Shown here in pieces: positions 8,394 through 17,272 of a stretch of 64,000 nucleotides of DNA. The stretch covers positions 5,585,363 to 5,649,362 of the forward strand of contig NZ_CP051185.1 of assembly GCF_012516315.1 (NCBI RefSeq), read 5' to 3'. The position numbers and the translations under genes were made by a program. The notes under the pieces were generated by a model, which worked only from the letters and a program-made list of their open reading frames with translations, ran no database searches and had not been told where the DNA came from. Origin of the DNA: Limnospira fusiformis SAG 85.79. Its GTDB lineage: Bacteria > Cyanobacteriota > Cyanobacteriia > Cyanobacteriales > Microcoleaceae. Positions within the stretch are counted from its first letter, which is position 1. The number at the start of each line of letters is the position of its first letter.

Positions 8394-9536
8394 TTACGCG
8401 ACATTTATCCGGCTATTGCCTGACAATGCGACGATAGCACTATTACCCGTTAAGGTAACAGAGGCGGTATCCCGCAAAGCTTTTAGAAAGATTCCAAAAG
8501 CACCGTTCCAGTCCCTGGGTAGAGTGAACCCACACTCCAGACATCGGAACACTTTTGAGCCACCTAGCTGGGAATGGACATGACCACAGTGAGTACAGGT
8601 TTTGCTGGTGTATTCTTCCGTCACATCTACAACTGTGGTTCCAGTTATCTCGGCTTGATGTCTCAGGGTTAGTTTGAATCGATAATGCGCCCATGTCAGC
8701 ATGGCGCGGGCAGTCTTGGATTTGATTTTCCGCTTGGCTTTGGCAACCATGTTGGAAGTCTCGAAGGTCGGCAGAAAAATTAGGCTGTAGTTGTGAGTCA
8801 AGTAGTGAGCAATTTGTTTGTGGGCTTCATCAACTAGATTGCGGATTTTGGTTCTCATTCGTTGAGCCGCTTGCCTCATCCGTCGCCTCCTTGAACGACA
8901 GGGTTCCTTGGCGATTCGGCTCATCAAATCATCCAAATGTTGACATAACCGAGTGATGCGTCCTATATCTCCGGAGCCCAATTCCAGAAACCGAGAGCCA
9001 TCAAACCCGGTCATAAAAGTTCGCACACCCGGGTCTAATGCAATTACGCCATTCGCTTCAGTTGGGGTAACGGCAACTGGTTCAGGGAAAATCGCCAACC
9101 ATCGACCTTTGGTAAACACCAACTGAGTCCCTTGCCCGCAAGTTTTAGGGATGGGTTCGGAAACCATGAAAGTTAATCCTTTCGTTAGTCTTGGATACCA
9201 ACTCCCTGAAGAGAAATTAGTATTATTGAACTTAATCGCTTGAGAACTATCCCGACAGCTCCTAAACCTTGCGCCAGGACTGGCTGAAAAGGCGAGATAG
9301 GCATCAAAGATAGCATTCTGCCGAATATGGCCGGGTGTTTCTTTGACCCATGCAGGCAAGTCGCTCTGCATCACTTCGTTGCGTAATTTCAGTTTGCTTA
9401 GTCGTTTACCACTCCTAGATAATGCAATTGCTTGGTTGTAGCAATACCGACAAGCGGCCAACCATTTGCGCCAGACTTGATTTAGCTCGGGGCTGGGGTA
9501 AATCCGGATCTTCTTTGACCTGAGTTTTGTATTTAC
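8394..9536 (-). CDS. tnpB: TnpB, RNA-guided endonuclease of the IS607 element
   Basis: This is a TnpB nuclease of about 380 residues. All three RuvC acidic residues are visible: ALDPGVRTFMTG (D), IFLPTFETSNM (E) and PRDWNGAFG (D). A zinc-ribbon CTHCGHVH...CLECGF lies between the last two. The N-terminal RIYPSPELNQVWRKWLAACR is the usual start region. The exact start codon is uncertain: the frame is open far upstream through tnpA, and the likely start is near 9536 or at an alternative codon close by. The gene overlaps the 3' part of tnpA. The guide (omega) RNA is expected at the 3' end and into the flank at about 8345-8390, with the guide read from sequence beyond 8388. Confidence 0.88.
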   Translation of the reverse strand, partial: VNTKLRSKKIRIYPSPELNQVWRKWLAACRYCYNQAIALSRSGKRLSKLKLRNEVMQSDLPAWVKETPGHIRQNAIFDAYLAFSASPGARFRSCRDSSQAIKFNNTNFSSGSWYPRLTKGLTFMVSEPIPKTCGQGTQLVFTKGRWLAIFPEPVAVTPTEANGVIALDPGVRTFMTGFDGSRFLELGSGDIGRITRLCQHLDDLMSRIAKEPCRSRRRRMRQAAQRMRTKIRNLVDEAHKQIAHYLTHNYSLIFLPTFETSNMVAKAKRKIKSKTARAMLTWAHYRFKLTLRHQAEITGTTVVDVTEEYTSKTCTHCGHVHSQLGGSKVFRCLECGFTLPRDWNGAFGIFLKALRDTASVTLTGNSAIVALSGNSRINVA

Positions 9537-10074
9537 TCCGTCCGTATAATCGGGAACTGAAGCAGTGGAGGATGGCGAGGATGTCCTCAACCATTTGTCG
9601 TTCTGGACTGAGACTTGTCTGGTTGAGAACCATGAGTGAGCACCTGTTTTGCTCACAGAGCCATCGAAACAAGTCAAATCCAAACCTTGCCAGTCGGTCT
9701 TTATGGGCAATGACAACCATGCGGACATCTCCTGACAAATGATGTCCCAGTAAGGCCAGCATTTTCTTTCCCTTGAAGTTGAGCCCGCCTCCGATTTCTG
9801 AGACGACTTCTGCTTCGGGGTAGAGGTTGGACAGTGCGGCCACCTGTCGGTTGAGGTCGGACTGCTGGGCGCAGCTACTAACTCTGGCATAGATAACGAC
9901 TTTGCGTTTGTCACTGCCTGATTTGGCAGCAGTATATCACTCAACGTTGTATCGTCGTTGCCCAGCGGGGGTTCTGATGGTCTCGATTGAGCCATTTTCG
10001 TTCCATCTGCGGAGTGTTCTTTCATGGACTCCAAGGATTTGGGCGGCTTCCTTGGGTTTGACATATCTGGCAAT
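9415..10074 (-). pseudogene. tnpA: IS607 TnpA serine recombinase with in-frame TGA
   Basis: In one reading frame the N-terminal MerR-type HTH (KPKEAAQILGVHERTLRRW) and the recombinase domain (KRKVVIYARVSSCAQQSDL, then VIAHKDRLARFGFDL) are continuous except for one TGA at 9937-9939. Related proteins normally have Ser or another residue there. The catalytic Ser of the YARVSS motif lies downstream of the stop, so only the DNA-binding part would be made unless the stop is read through. No ATG is visible where the N-terminal MRYV is expected; the frame reads ARYV, so the start may also be lost. The 3' end overlaps tnpB. Confidence 0.82.
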
Positions 10075-10193
10075 AGGTTTATCCTCAACTCTTCTCGCTT
10101 CTTATACCATATTGCCCTAAAATATTAACCTAATTTGAGATTAAATCATGCTCCTAAATCAGACACAAAGGGTAGTCCATCATGTGGGTTTCC

Positions 10194-10865
10194 CTAACCT
10201 CCCTGAATCCTCAAATTATCATCGGTTGGGACTTTTACCTGGGCGCGCCAGAGAAGACGATCGCCCTTTCGGTAGCCAGCAGAAGTGACAGTCACCCTAT
10301 CTCCCGGCTGTGCAGTTCCCTGGACTAACTGGTGTAGATGCGGATTGTAGGGAACCTCAGAGGCGATCGGTGCAATTATCTCCACTCCCCATTGTTGCAC
10401 AAGTCGCTCCACTGGTTTCACCAAAGGCAATATATTTTTGGCAGGAATTTGGGGATTTTCCTCAACTTTTTCGGTAACTTTGGGCCAATTCAACAACCAA
10501 GATTCCAAAATATCTAAACTAGCTTGTTCAAATTCCCGACCTACAGACTCCCGCAATTGTTCCATCTCAGCTTGTAGCCGTTCATATTCCTGACGGAAAG
10601 CCGAATTAAACCCCGAATAGGCGAAGCTACTCTCCTCCGGGGCGAAAATGCTCAACAGTTCCATCAGAGAAATTCCCAGCCCCTCCGCAATTTTCATTAA
10701 AACATCCACCCGGGTCTGCATGACCAAACCCTGACATAGCCGAAAGAACTGTCTCTCCTCGACCCCTGAATATCGGCTTAACTCTCGTATACTGGAAAAC
10801 CCCGCCCGCCGCATAAGTTTTTGTAACTGCGGGGTATAGTCAGATGATGATGGCGACCCGTTCAT
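10194..10865 (-). CDS. HTH protein fused to a GrpE-like domain
   Basis: The protein has 223 residues if it starts at the ATG at 10863-10865 (MNGSPSSSD). The longer frame reaching 10937 runs into a transposon end. Residues about 10-75 form an XRE-like helix-turn-helix (RAGFSSIRELSRYSGVEERQ). A coiled coil (EYERLQAEMEQLRESVGREF) and a GrpE-like C-terminal half follow, with KPVERLVQQWGVEIIAP and a final beta-rich segment VPYNPHLHQLV...GDRLLWRAQV. GrpE is the nucleotide-exchange factor of DnaK. No dnaK or dnaJ gene is adjacent, so this may be an accessory exchange factor or a chaperone-linked regulator. The GrpE assignment is by resemblance of the C-terminal wing. Confidence 0.72.
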   Translation of the reverse strand: MNGSPSSSDYTPQLQKLMRRAGFSSIRELSRYSGVEERQFFRLCQGLVMQTRVDVLMKIAEGLGISLMELLSIFAPEESSFAYSGFNSAFRQEYERLQAEMEQLRESVGREFEQASLDILESWLLNWPKVTEKVEENPQIPAKNILPLVKPVERLVQQWGVEIIAPIASEVPYNPHLHQLVQGTAQPGDRVTVTSAGYRKGDRLLWRAQVKVPTDDNLRIQGG

Positions 10866-10884
10866 GGCTAGACAACCTTGCTGT

Positions 10885-10975
10885 TGACACTCCTCGTCCT
10901 GAAGTCCGAGGATTCTTGGGCCCAATCCTGCCTCCACTAACCTAAGTTAGTTTTGGTCTTACAGTTTCATGTCGT
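10885..10975. repeat. IS200/IS605-type end remnant (copy 1)
   Basis: A hairpin (CTCCTCG, 10-base loop, CGAGGAT) is followed by CCTGCCTCCACTAAC, a short inverted repeat around TTAGTT, and TTGGTCTTACAGTTTCATGTC. Nearly the same sequence occurs at 55585-55680. Subterminal hairpins of this kind are typical of IS200/IS605 elements. No transposase gene is attached. Confidence 0.6.
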
Positions 10976-11658
10976 ATCCGACTACACCTTTTACAGCAAG
11001 CACTCGCTATGGACTACTCCCCAAGCGTAAATTCGGGTATGCCCTACCCTATTTTAAGTTCTATTTTCACCCACAGAAGCCATATTCTTTGTTAGAGAGC
11101 AGTGAGGTATTGGGGCAACCTAATGGAAGGTTGGTGACACTAGCCTTTTGACAACGGTCAGTTCGCGTGCCACGACTACACATCTGATTTTCCGCTTCTT
11201 TGAGTTTTAGCACAAAGTCGCCCTGAAGTGCAAGGTTTTAAACCCATTTCTCTGATAAATGTAGCCTAGCCCAGATGGTGGTTATCAGCAAGTCTATAAC
11301 CTGGTAATGACCGGAAAACTCAGGAAAATTTATACAACCGGATGAGTGGGACTTAACGGTTGCCCCAGTGTGTCAACCACAAAAACGTAATTTGGGTAAT
11401 TTGGTATTTAAGCTATCTCCCAGATGGGGTAATGTTTGCCTCGGTCATGTTAAAGGGGCTTTTTACGTCTAGCTCACTGGAGCTTACAAATCCACTCATC
11501 TCGTTCCTTAAAGATAGACGACAGAGCAACAGGCTGGCGCTCACCTGTAGGTGTCATCACCCCCTTAACGTAGGTCTAATCCTGGACCTGCATCGATCAT
11601 CTCCTTTGAGGAGTAATTTCGGGATCGAGCCGGAAATTATCGGATTTTATGCAAGAGT
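10976..11658. other. Gene-poor region with transposon scar
   Basis: I see no convincing gene. The short sequence AGGTTTTAAACCCAT near 11230 matches 55689 onward, where it directly follows the IS605-type end. Here it is about 250 bp away, as if something had inserted between. Short plus-strand frames (10969-11151, 11360-11662) lack recognisable motifs or ribosome-binding sites. Confidence 0.5.
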
Positions 11659-12189
11659 CTAGTGGCTGGCTAATGGCTGATTAGCATTACCCTGTAGGTG
11701 GGCTTCTAAGAACCACAGGCGCATATCAGCAGTGCGGGAAATTTCTGTATATAGGTCTGCTGTGTCTGCATCACCCAGATTATCAGTTTTGTCGATCGCC
11801 TCTCGCAGGGACTTAGCATACACACCAAAGCGATCGGCCAAAGCCACAATATGATCTGTGCCATTATCAATATTTAGTGGATATTCTGGTAAAATCGATT
11901 CAGACGCTGCCCGACGAGCCGTTCCCATCGCATAACCTCCCAGGGCGGTAACTCGTTCAGCAATCATATCCACATATCCCTCTAATTCCCCTGCTAGTTC
12001 ATCAAACAACAGATGTAGGGAGTAGAAGTTCAGCCCTTTAACATTCCAATGAGCCTGCTTAACCTGGGTTTTCAGGTCGAGAGTAGTTGCTAAACTTTGA
12101 TTGAGGATTGTGATAATTTGAGACCGGGTGTCTTCCGGTAAATCTATACGGCTTGAGTACAGTCTAGTTTTGGTAGTGGTGCTAGTCAT
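11659..12189 (-). CDS. dps: Dps/ferritin-like DNA-protection protein
   Basis: This 176-residue ferritin-fold protein stores iron and protects DNA under oxidative stress or starvation. The inter-subunit ferroxidase motif is present: QAHWNVKG (His), then LHLLFDELAGELEGYVDMIAER with the Asp and Glu ligands. An N-terminal basic tail (about 15 residues) could contact DNA. The ATG at 12189 lies only 11 bp from the end of a tnpB-derived mini-element, and no clear Shine-Dalgarno sequence fits in the AATTAATTT leader. The native promoter seems to have been displaced. Confidence 0.93.
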   Translation of the reverse strand: MTSTTTKTRLYSSRIDLPEDTRSQIITILNQSLATTLDLKTQVKQAHWNVKGLNFYSLHLLFDELAGELEGYVDMIAERVTALGGYAMGTARRAASESILPEYPLNIDNGTDHIVALADRFGVYAKSLREAIDKTDNLGDADTADLYTEISRTADMRLWFLEAHLQGNANQPLASH

Positions 12190-12200
12190 AAATTAATTAC

Positions 12201-12772
12201 TGATACATTTACGCGACATTTATCCGGCTATTGCCTGACAATGCGATGATAGCACTATTACCCGTTAAGGTAACAGAGGCGGTATCCCGCAAAGCTTTTA
12301 GAAAGATTCCAAAAGCACCGTTCCAGTCCCGTGGTAGAGTGAACCCGCACTCCGGACATCGGAACACTTTTGAGCCACCTAGCTGGGAATGCACATGACC
12401 ACAGTGAGTACAGGTTTTGCTGGTGTATTCTTCGGTCACATCTACAACTGTTCAGTTATTTCCGCGCTTATGTCTCAGGGTTAGTTTGAATCGATAATGC
12501 GCCCATGTCAGCATGGCTCGGGCAGTCTTAGACCTGATTAGACGCTTCACCTGACTGGCCATATTGGCAGTCTCGAAGGTGGGCAAAAAAATCCGGCTGT
12601 GTTATGGGATGGTCAGGGATGCGACCCAATCAACCAAGGGGTTGAAGTCCTCACCGGGTAGTTATTTCGCCCATTTCAGCTCTATTTCATACCCGAAGGT
12701 CTCGCACCCATACTTGGTATTGTAGCGCATCGCCCTAATTGGTTCAACTAATCTGCGATTAAATTAAGCTCT
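12201..12772 (-). mobile_element. IS607-derived mini-element, copy L
   Basis: The right end (TGATACATTTACGCGACAT at 12201) and a diverged left end (about 12720-12772) match the IS607 element at 8388-10153. tnpA and the 5' two thirds of tnpB are missing. In their place is a block of about 110 bp (about 12610-12719). It is shared with the copy at 12961-13529 and partly with 18350-18460, but is not found in the full element. With the copy at 12961-13529 it forms an inverted repeat of about 517 bp. Confidence 0.8.
12209..12620 (-). pseudogene. tnpB C-terminal remnant (copy L)
   Basis: The 76-codon frame at 12209-12439 encodes the zinc ribbon CTHCGHVH...CPECGF and the last RuvC Asp (PRDWNGAFG). 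Upstream sequence up to about 12600 still aligns with codons around FETSNM, but the frame is broken by small deletions in the IxGTTVVDV region. The first two RuvC acidic residues are missing or out of frame, so no nuclease can be made. Confidence 0.8.
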
Positions 12773-12794
12773 CCCACCGTTTGATGGAGGTGGG
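12773..12794. terminator. Hairpin beside mini-element L
   Basis: CCCACC and GGTGGG pair around a 10-base loop. There is no strong T-run, so this may be a transposon-end hairpin rather than a terminator. Confidence 0.35.
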
Positions 12795-12960
12795 TACTTC
12801 TACCAGTCTCAGCCCCTTGACAATCTCGGTACTGAAAATGCTAGGATAAAAATTTGCTAAACTTTTGCTAAAGTATGGCATAATGGATAGGCTCTGAGTT
12901 AAACTAAAAATATTTTTAACGAATCCGAGCCAGCGGTCCGGCTCTGTTGCCCTTTGGTAA

Positions 12961-13529
12961 GAGCATGATTTAATCTCAAATTAGGTTAACATTTTACGGC
13001 AATACGGTATAATACCAAGTATGGTGCGAGACCTTCGGGTATGAAATCGAGCTGAAATGGGCGTGGGGACTACCCGGTGAGGACTTCAACCCCTTGGTTG
13101 ATTAGGTCGCATCCCTGACCATCCCATAACACAGCCGGATTTTTTAGCCCACCTTCGAGACTTCCAATATGGTTGCCAAGGTGAAGCGTCTAATCAGGTC
13201 TAAGACTGCCCGAACCATGCTGACATGGGCGCATTATCGATTCAAACTAACCCTGAGACATCAAGGGGAAATAACTGAACAGTTGTAGATGTGACCGAAG
13301 AATACACCAGCAAAACCTGTACTCACTGTGGTCATGTCCATTCCCAGCTAGGTGGCTCAAAAGTGTTCCGATGTCCTGAGTGCGGGTTCACTCTACCCAG
13401 GGACTGGAACGGTGCTTTTGGAATCTTTCTAAAAGCTTTGCGGGATACCGCCTCTGTTACCTTAACGGGTAATAGTGCTATCGTCGCATTGTCCGGGAAC
13501 AACCGGAAAAATGTCGCGTAAATGTATCA
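12961..13529 (+). mobile_element. IS607-derived mini-element, copy R
   Basis: The left end (GAGCATGATTTAATCTCAAA onward, 12961-13012) and right end (GCGTAAATGTATCA, to 13529) match the full IS607 element. The inner part comprises the same ~110-bp non-IS607 block (13013-13130) and a tnpB 3' remnant. The span 13013-13529 is the inverted partner of 12201-12719. The two copies face left end to left end, with 188 bp between them. Confidence 0.8.
13140..13521 (+). pseudogene. tnpB C-terminal remnant (copy R)
   Basis: Sequence from about 13140 encodes the FETSNM-like region of TnpB, followed after a frame break by a 76-codon frame (13291-13521) with zinc ribbon CTHCGHVH...CPECGF and PRDWNGAFG. The first catalytic Asp is gone. 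It is nearly identical to the copy at 12209-12620, but its C-terminus ends in NNRKNVA instead of NSRINVA. Confidence 0.8.
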
Positions 13530-13880
13530 GTCAGGATCAAAGCTAGGTCAGAGTCCTGGTCTTAACTTAAAGACTAAGGCATAGACCAGCGGGCAATATG
13601 GATACATACTTAGAGATGGCAGCTACTAGGCATGGAGCCAAGGGTATTGATACCATTGTGTGACAACTGCTGAAAATTGCCCGTAATTAAATTCGGGTGA
13701 GTAGTCAACCAGGTTATAACCAGAGGCCACCGATTGAGGTAAAATGCACCTAACTGGGGTCCCAATTAACAAATTTGGGTCACTAGAATAGAGCAGATCC
13801 ACCCCCCCGGAAACCCAAAACCGCTGCCCTCTGTCCAATGTAAACACAATTAAGGGGAGAAATTCTAGGAAACGACTCGC
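13530..13880. promoter_or_regulatory. Leader/promoter region of rpsA
   Basis: This 351-bp gap separates mini-element R from rpsA. No gene is convincing here; a 73-codon minus frame has no recognisable feature. It should hold the rpsA promoter and 5' leader. A TCTAGGAAACGACTCGC ribosome-binding region precedes the ATG. I could not define -35/-10 boxes with confidence. Confidence 0.45.
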
Positions 13881-15008
13881 ATGATCAATCAGACACTAAC
13901 AAGTAGAGATGTGGGCTTTACCCACGAAGATTTTGCCGCCCTGTTGGATAAGTATGATTATCACTTCAGCCCCGGAGATGTGGTGCCGGGCACAGTTTTC
14001 AGTTTAGAACCCCGGGGCGCTCTGATTGATATTGGTGCTAAGACAGCAGCATACATTCCGCTACAGGAAATGTCGATCAACCGGGTGGAGAGCCCGGAAG
14101 AAGTATTGCAGTCCAATGAAACCAGGGAATTTTTTATTCTCACGGATGAAAACGAGGATGGACAACTTACATTGTCAATCCGTCGCATAGAATACATGAG
14201 GGCTTGGGAGCGAGTTCGCCAACTGCAAGCAGAAGATGCTACAGTTCGTTCTCAGGTTTTTGCCACTAACCGAGGTGGGGCTTTAGTCCGCATTGAGGGA
14301 TTGCGTGGTTTTATTCCTGGTTCCCATATCAGCACCCGGAAACCTAAAGAAGAATTGGTAGCGGAAGAACTACCACTGAAATTTTTAGAAGTTGATGAAG
14401 ACCGCAACCGTTTGGTTCTCAGCCACCGTCGCGCCTTAGTTGAGCGTAAGATGAACCGCCTAGAAGTAGGTGAAGTGGTCATCGGTACGGTGCGAGGAAT
14501 TAAACCTTACGGTGCATTCATTGATATCGGTGGTGTCAGCGGTTTGCTGCACATCTCAGAAATATCTCATGATCATATTGATACCCCCCACAGCGTCTTC
14601 AATGTTAATGATGAAGTGAAAGTCATGATTATTGATCTTGATGCTGATCGGGGTCGGATTTCACTGTCTACTAAGCAGTTAGAACCGGAACCGGGGGCGA
14701 TGGTGAAAAATCCTGAGATGGTTTATGAGAAAGCTGAGGAAATGGCTGCTAAGTTCCGGGAAAAAATGCAGGCTGAACAGCAAGGTATCCCGGTAGTTGA
14801 AACGGCAGCAGAGACAGCAGAGACAGCGGAGGTAGCAGAATCTACGGCTGATATCCCACCGGCTACTGATGTGGAAACGGAAGCGCAATTGGCTGATCAG
14901 ACTGAGGAGCAACCGATTTCAGAATCAGAGGCGATCACAGAACCGGTAGCCGAAACAGAGGCTGTAGAAGATTCAGAAGAAGAGATTCCCATAGCAACGG
15001 AATCCTAA
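13881..15008 (+). CDS. rpsA: 30S ribosomal protein S1
   Basis: The protein has 375 residues with three S1 (OB-fold) RNA-binding domains at about 30-100, 115-185 and 195-265. The signatures are GDVVPGTVFSLEPRGALIDIG, SQVFATNRGGALVRIEGLRGFIP-type, and GEVVIGTVRGIKPYGAFIDIGG. Three domains are the cyanobacterial/plastid form; six are usual in E. coli. The last ~75 residues are an acidic Ala/Glu/Thr-rich tail, longer than I would expect for the family. S1 helps mRNA binding at translation initiation. A strong intrinsic terminator follows directly, so it is probably monocistronic. Confidence 0.95.
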   Translation: MINQTLTSRDVGFTHEDFAALLDKYDYHFSPGDVVPGTVFSLEPRGALIDIGAKTAAYIPLQEMSINRVESPEEVLQSNETREFFILTDENEDGQLTLSIRRIEYMRAWERVRQLQAEDATVRSQVFATNRGGALVRIEGLRGFIPGSHISTRKPKEELVAEELPLKFLEVDEDRNRLVLSHRRALVERKMNRLEVGEVVIGTVRGIKPYGAFIDIGGVSGLLHISEISHDHIDTPHSVFNVNDEVKVMIIDLDADRGRISLSTKQLEPEPGAMVKNPEMVYEKAEEMAAKFREKMQAEQQGIPVVETAAETAETAEVAESTADIPPATDVETEAQLADQTEEQPISESEAITEPVAETEAVEDSEEEIPIATES

Positions 15009-15024
15009 TTGCTGAACAATCAGG

Positions 15025-15054
15025 GAAAAAAGAGGGATAACCCTCTTTTTTTTT
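15025..15054 (+). terminator. Rho-independent terminator of rpsA
   Basis: AAAAAAGAGGG, a 4-base loop, then CCCTCTTTTTTTTT: a tight hairpin with a run of nine or more T residues. It starts 17 bp after the rpsA stop codon. Confidence 0.9.
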
Positions 15055-15113
15055 CGTATTTGGTAGGGTATAGATTTAAAACGGAAGGTGCTAGAAAATA
15101 TGAGGTCTGAACC

Positions 15114-15887
15114 TTGCCCAGTATTCGAGTTAATAACATTACATTCGATCGCATAGAAGCTATCATTTTCGATAAAGATGGCACTCTCGAAGACTCCCAG
15201 GAATTCTTGCGAAAATTGGGACAGGTGCGATCGCGTTTAGTTGATGCCCAAATTCCCGGCATTGGCGAACCCCTACTGATGGCTTTTGGTATAGAAAACG
15301 ATACCCTAGACCCTACAGGTTTAATGGCAACAGGAACACGCCAAGAAAATGAAATTGCCACCGCCGCCTATATCGCGGAAACCGGACGGGGATGGATAGA
15401 GTCGAAAAACATTGCTCAGAAAGCCTTTATAGAAGCCGACAACAGCTTTAAAAACCATCCGCCATCACCCCTATTCGTAGGCGGCTTAGATGTGCTGAAA
15501 TCGCTATATGACGGGGGTATTAAACTAGGGATTTTGTCGGCAGCTACGACGGAACAGGTGCAAGCATTTGTCACCCGCCATAAGTTAGATCCATATATAC
15601 AACTACAGAAGGGGGCTAGTGAAAATTTAGCGAAACCTAACCCAGCCCTATTTGTTCAGAGTTGCCAGGAACTAGGGGTAGAACCAGGGAAAACCTTAAT
15701 GGTGGGAGACTCTGCTGGGGATATGCAAATGGCGAAACAAGCCGGAGCGGCTGGGGCGATCGGTATTTGCTGGCAACCATCAAGCCATGATTTACAAATG
15801 GCTGATGTGGTAATCTCGGCACTTGATGCGATCGCAATTATTACCGGGGGAGCCTCCAATCAGCCTCTATCTCCATCAAATTCGTGA
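15114..15887 (+). CDS. HAD-superfamily hydrolase
   Basis: This 257-residue HAD phosphatase shows motif I IIFDKDGTLEDS (nucleophile and general acid Asp), motif II ILSAAT, a Lys/Pro segment AKPNPALF and motif IV MVGDSAGDMQMAKQAG. The helical cap lies between residues about 35 and 110. The start is a TTG at 15114 with GAGG nine bases before it; the nearby ATG is out of frame. The substrate is unknown; phosphoglycolate phosphatase-like proteins are the nearest type. It precedes metK by 128 bp on the same strand. Confidence 0.85.
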   Translation: MPSIRVNNITFDRIEAIIFDKDGTLEDSQEFLRKLGQVRSRLVDAQIPGIGEPLLMAFGIENDTLDPTGLMATGTRQENEIATAAYIAETGRGWIESKNIAQKAFIEADNSFKNHPPSPLFVGGLDVLKSLYDGGIKLGILSAATTEQVQAFVTRHKLDPYIQLQKGASENLAKPNPALFVQSCQELGVEPGKTLMVGDSAGDMQMAKQAGAAGAIGICWQPSSHDLQMADVVISALDAIAIITGGASNQPLSPSNS

Positions 15888-16015
15888 TAACCAACCCATT
15901 AGAACCCCATTGAGTCCTCAAACTTTCATGATCCGTTGTAGGGAGCAGCAGTTTGGTATATTGGACGGGATAGTGCGTACTGGGAACAAATCAATCATCC
16001 AACAGGAGAAAAGCC

Positions 16016-17272
16016 TTGTCTAATCGTCAATATCTGTTTACCTCTGAATCAGTCACAGAGGGTCATCCTGATAAAATCTGCGACCAAATTTCTGATGCCA
16101 TTTTAGATGCTCTCTTGGCTCAAGATCCTAAAAGTCGGGTCGCTGCCGAAGTAGTTGTCAACACAGGCTTAGTTCTAATTACCGGGGAGATTACCACTAA
16201 AGCCCAAGTTAATTATATCGAACTAGCCCGTAAAAAAATTGCCGAAATTGGCTATATACACGCCGAAAATGGCTTTTCAGCAGATAGCTGTTCAGTATTA
16301 GTTGCCCTTGATGAACAGTCCCCAGATATTGCCCAAGGTGTTGACCAAGCCCAGGAAAATCGGGAAAAACTGAGTGAAGCTGCCCTAGACTCTATCGGTG
16401 CTGGTGATCAGGGATTGATGTTCGGTTTTGCTTGCAATGAAACCCCGGAACTGATGCCTATGCCCATCAGTTTAGCTCACCGGATGTCTAGGCAGTTGAC
16501 CGCTGTTCGCAAAGATGGGACTTTGCCTTACTTGCGACCTGATGGCAAAACTCAAGTTACTATTGCTTACGAAAACGATCGCCCGGTCAGAATAGACACC
16601 ATTTTGATCTCAACCCAACATACAGCAACTATTGGCGATATTACTGACCCCCAAGCCGTCCAAGATCGCATCAAAGAAGATTTGTTGGCTAAGGTGATCA
16701 CTCCAGCTTTGGAAGGCATTGATATTAAACCTGACGAAAATACTCGCTTTTTAGTTAACCCTACTGGTAAATTCGTCGTCGGTGGACCTCAAGGGGATTC
16801 GGGTTTAACCGGTCGTAAGATTATTATTGATACCTATGGCGGTTATTCCAGACATGGCGGCGGCGCTTTTTCTGGGAAAGACCCCACCAAAGTAGACCGC
16901 AGTGCTGCTTATGCTTGCCGCTATATTGCTAAAAATATTGTGGCTGCTGGTTTAGCCGATAAGTGCGAAGTTCAAGTAAGTTATGCGATCGGGGTAGCTC
17001 GTCCTGTTAGTCTATTTATTGAGACTTTTGGCACCGGTAAGGTAGATGAGCAACAACTGCTGAAAGTGGTGCAAGAAAACTTTGAGTTGCGTCCGGCGGG
17101 TATGATTCAAGAGTTTAACCTGCGGGATTTACCAGCCCTACGGGGAGGCCGTTTCTTCCAAGATGTGGCAGCCTATGGTCACATGGGACGCACGGATCTC
17201 GATCTACCTTGGGAAAAAACTGATAAAGTAGAATTACTCAAGCGGGAATTACTGCAAACGGCAACGGTCTGA
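16016..17272 (+). CDS. metK: S-adenosylmethionine synthetase
   Basis: The enzyme (418 residues) makes S-adenosylmethionine from methionine and ATP. Visible signatures are the N-terminal [19 protein letters not shown], the [12 protein letters not shown] hexapeptide region, and the glycine-rich [19 protein letters not shown] loop. The start is a TTG (TTG TCT AAT CGT) at 16016 with AGGAG nine bases upstream; no in-frame ATG fits. I see no SAM riboswitch in the 128-bp leader. Its stop codon abuts a structured RNA-like element ahead of thiG. Confidence 0.97.
   Translation: MSNRQYLFTSESVTEGHPDKICDQISDAILDALLAQDPKSRVAAEVVVNTGLVLITGEITTKAQVNYIELARKKIAEIGYIHAENGFSADSCSVLVALDEQSPDIAQGVDQAQENREKLSEAALDSIGAGDQGLMFGFACNETPELMPMPISLAHRMSRQLTAVRKDGTLPYLRPDGKTQVTIAYENDRPVRIDTILISTQHTATIGDITDPQAVQDRIKEDLLAKVITPALEGIDIKPDENTRFLVNPTGKFVVGGPQGDSGLTGRKIIIDTYGGYSRHGGGAFSGKDPTKVDRSAAYACRYIAKNIVAAGLADKCEVQVSYAIGVARPVSLFIETFGTGKVDEQQLLKVVQENFELRPAGMIQEFNLRDLPALRGGRFFQDVAAYGHMGRTDLDLPWEKTDKVELLKRELLQTATV

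Larger units (their letters stand above)
8388..10153 (-). mobile_element. IS607-family element (tnpB intact, tnpA interrupted)
   Basis: The element carries overlapping tnpA (MerR-HTH plus serine recombinase) and tnpB. Its ends can be inferred by comparison with two mini-elements in this window. The right end is TGATACATTTACGCGAC at 8388, which includes the tnpB stop codon. The left end is an AT-rich block at about 10105-10153 ending in TTGAGATTAAATCATGCTC. The same two end sequences recur at 12201/12772 and 12961/13529. The tnpA frame has an internal stop, so self-transposition is doubtful unless a related recombinase acts in trans. Confidence 0.8.

Noticed and set aside
8394..10088. A single 564-residue protein
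   Set aside because: The first ~180 codons are an out-of-frame reading of tnpA. Only the TnpB part from about 9536 onward resembles a protein family.
11360..11662. A 100-codon plus-strand ORF
   Set aside because: No recognisable motif, no ribosome-binding site and an unlikely composition; it is probably chance.
13626..13847. A 73-codon minus-strand ORF upstream of rpsA
   Set aside because: No family resemblance; the region is better explained as the rpsA leader and promoter.
15888..16015. SAM riboswitch ahead of metK
   Set aside because: No SAM-I or SAM-II type core or terminator/antiterminator pair is visible.
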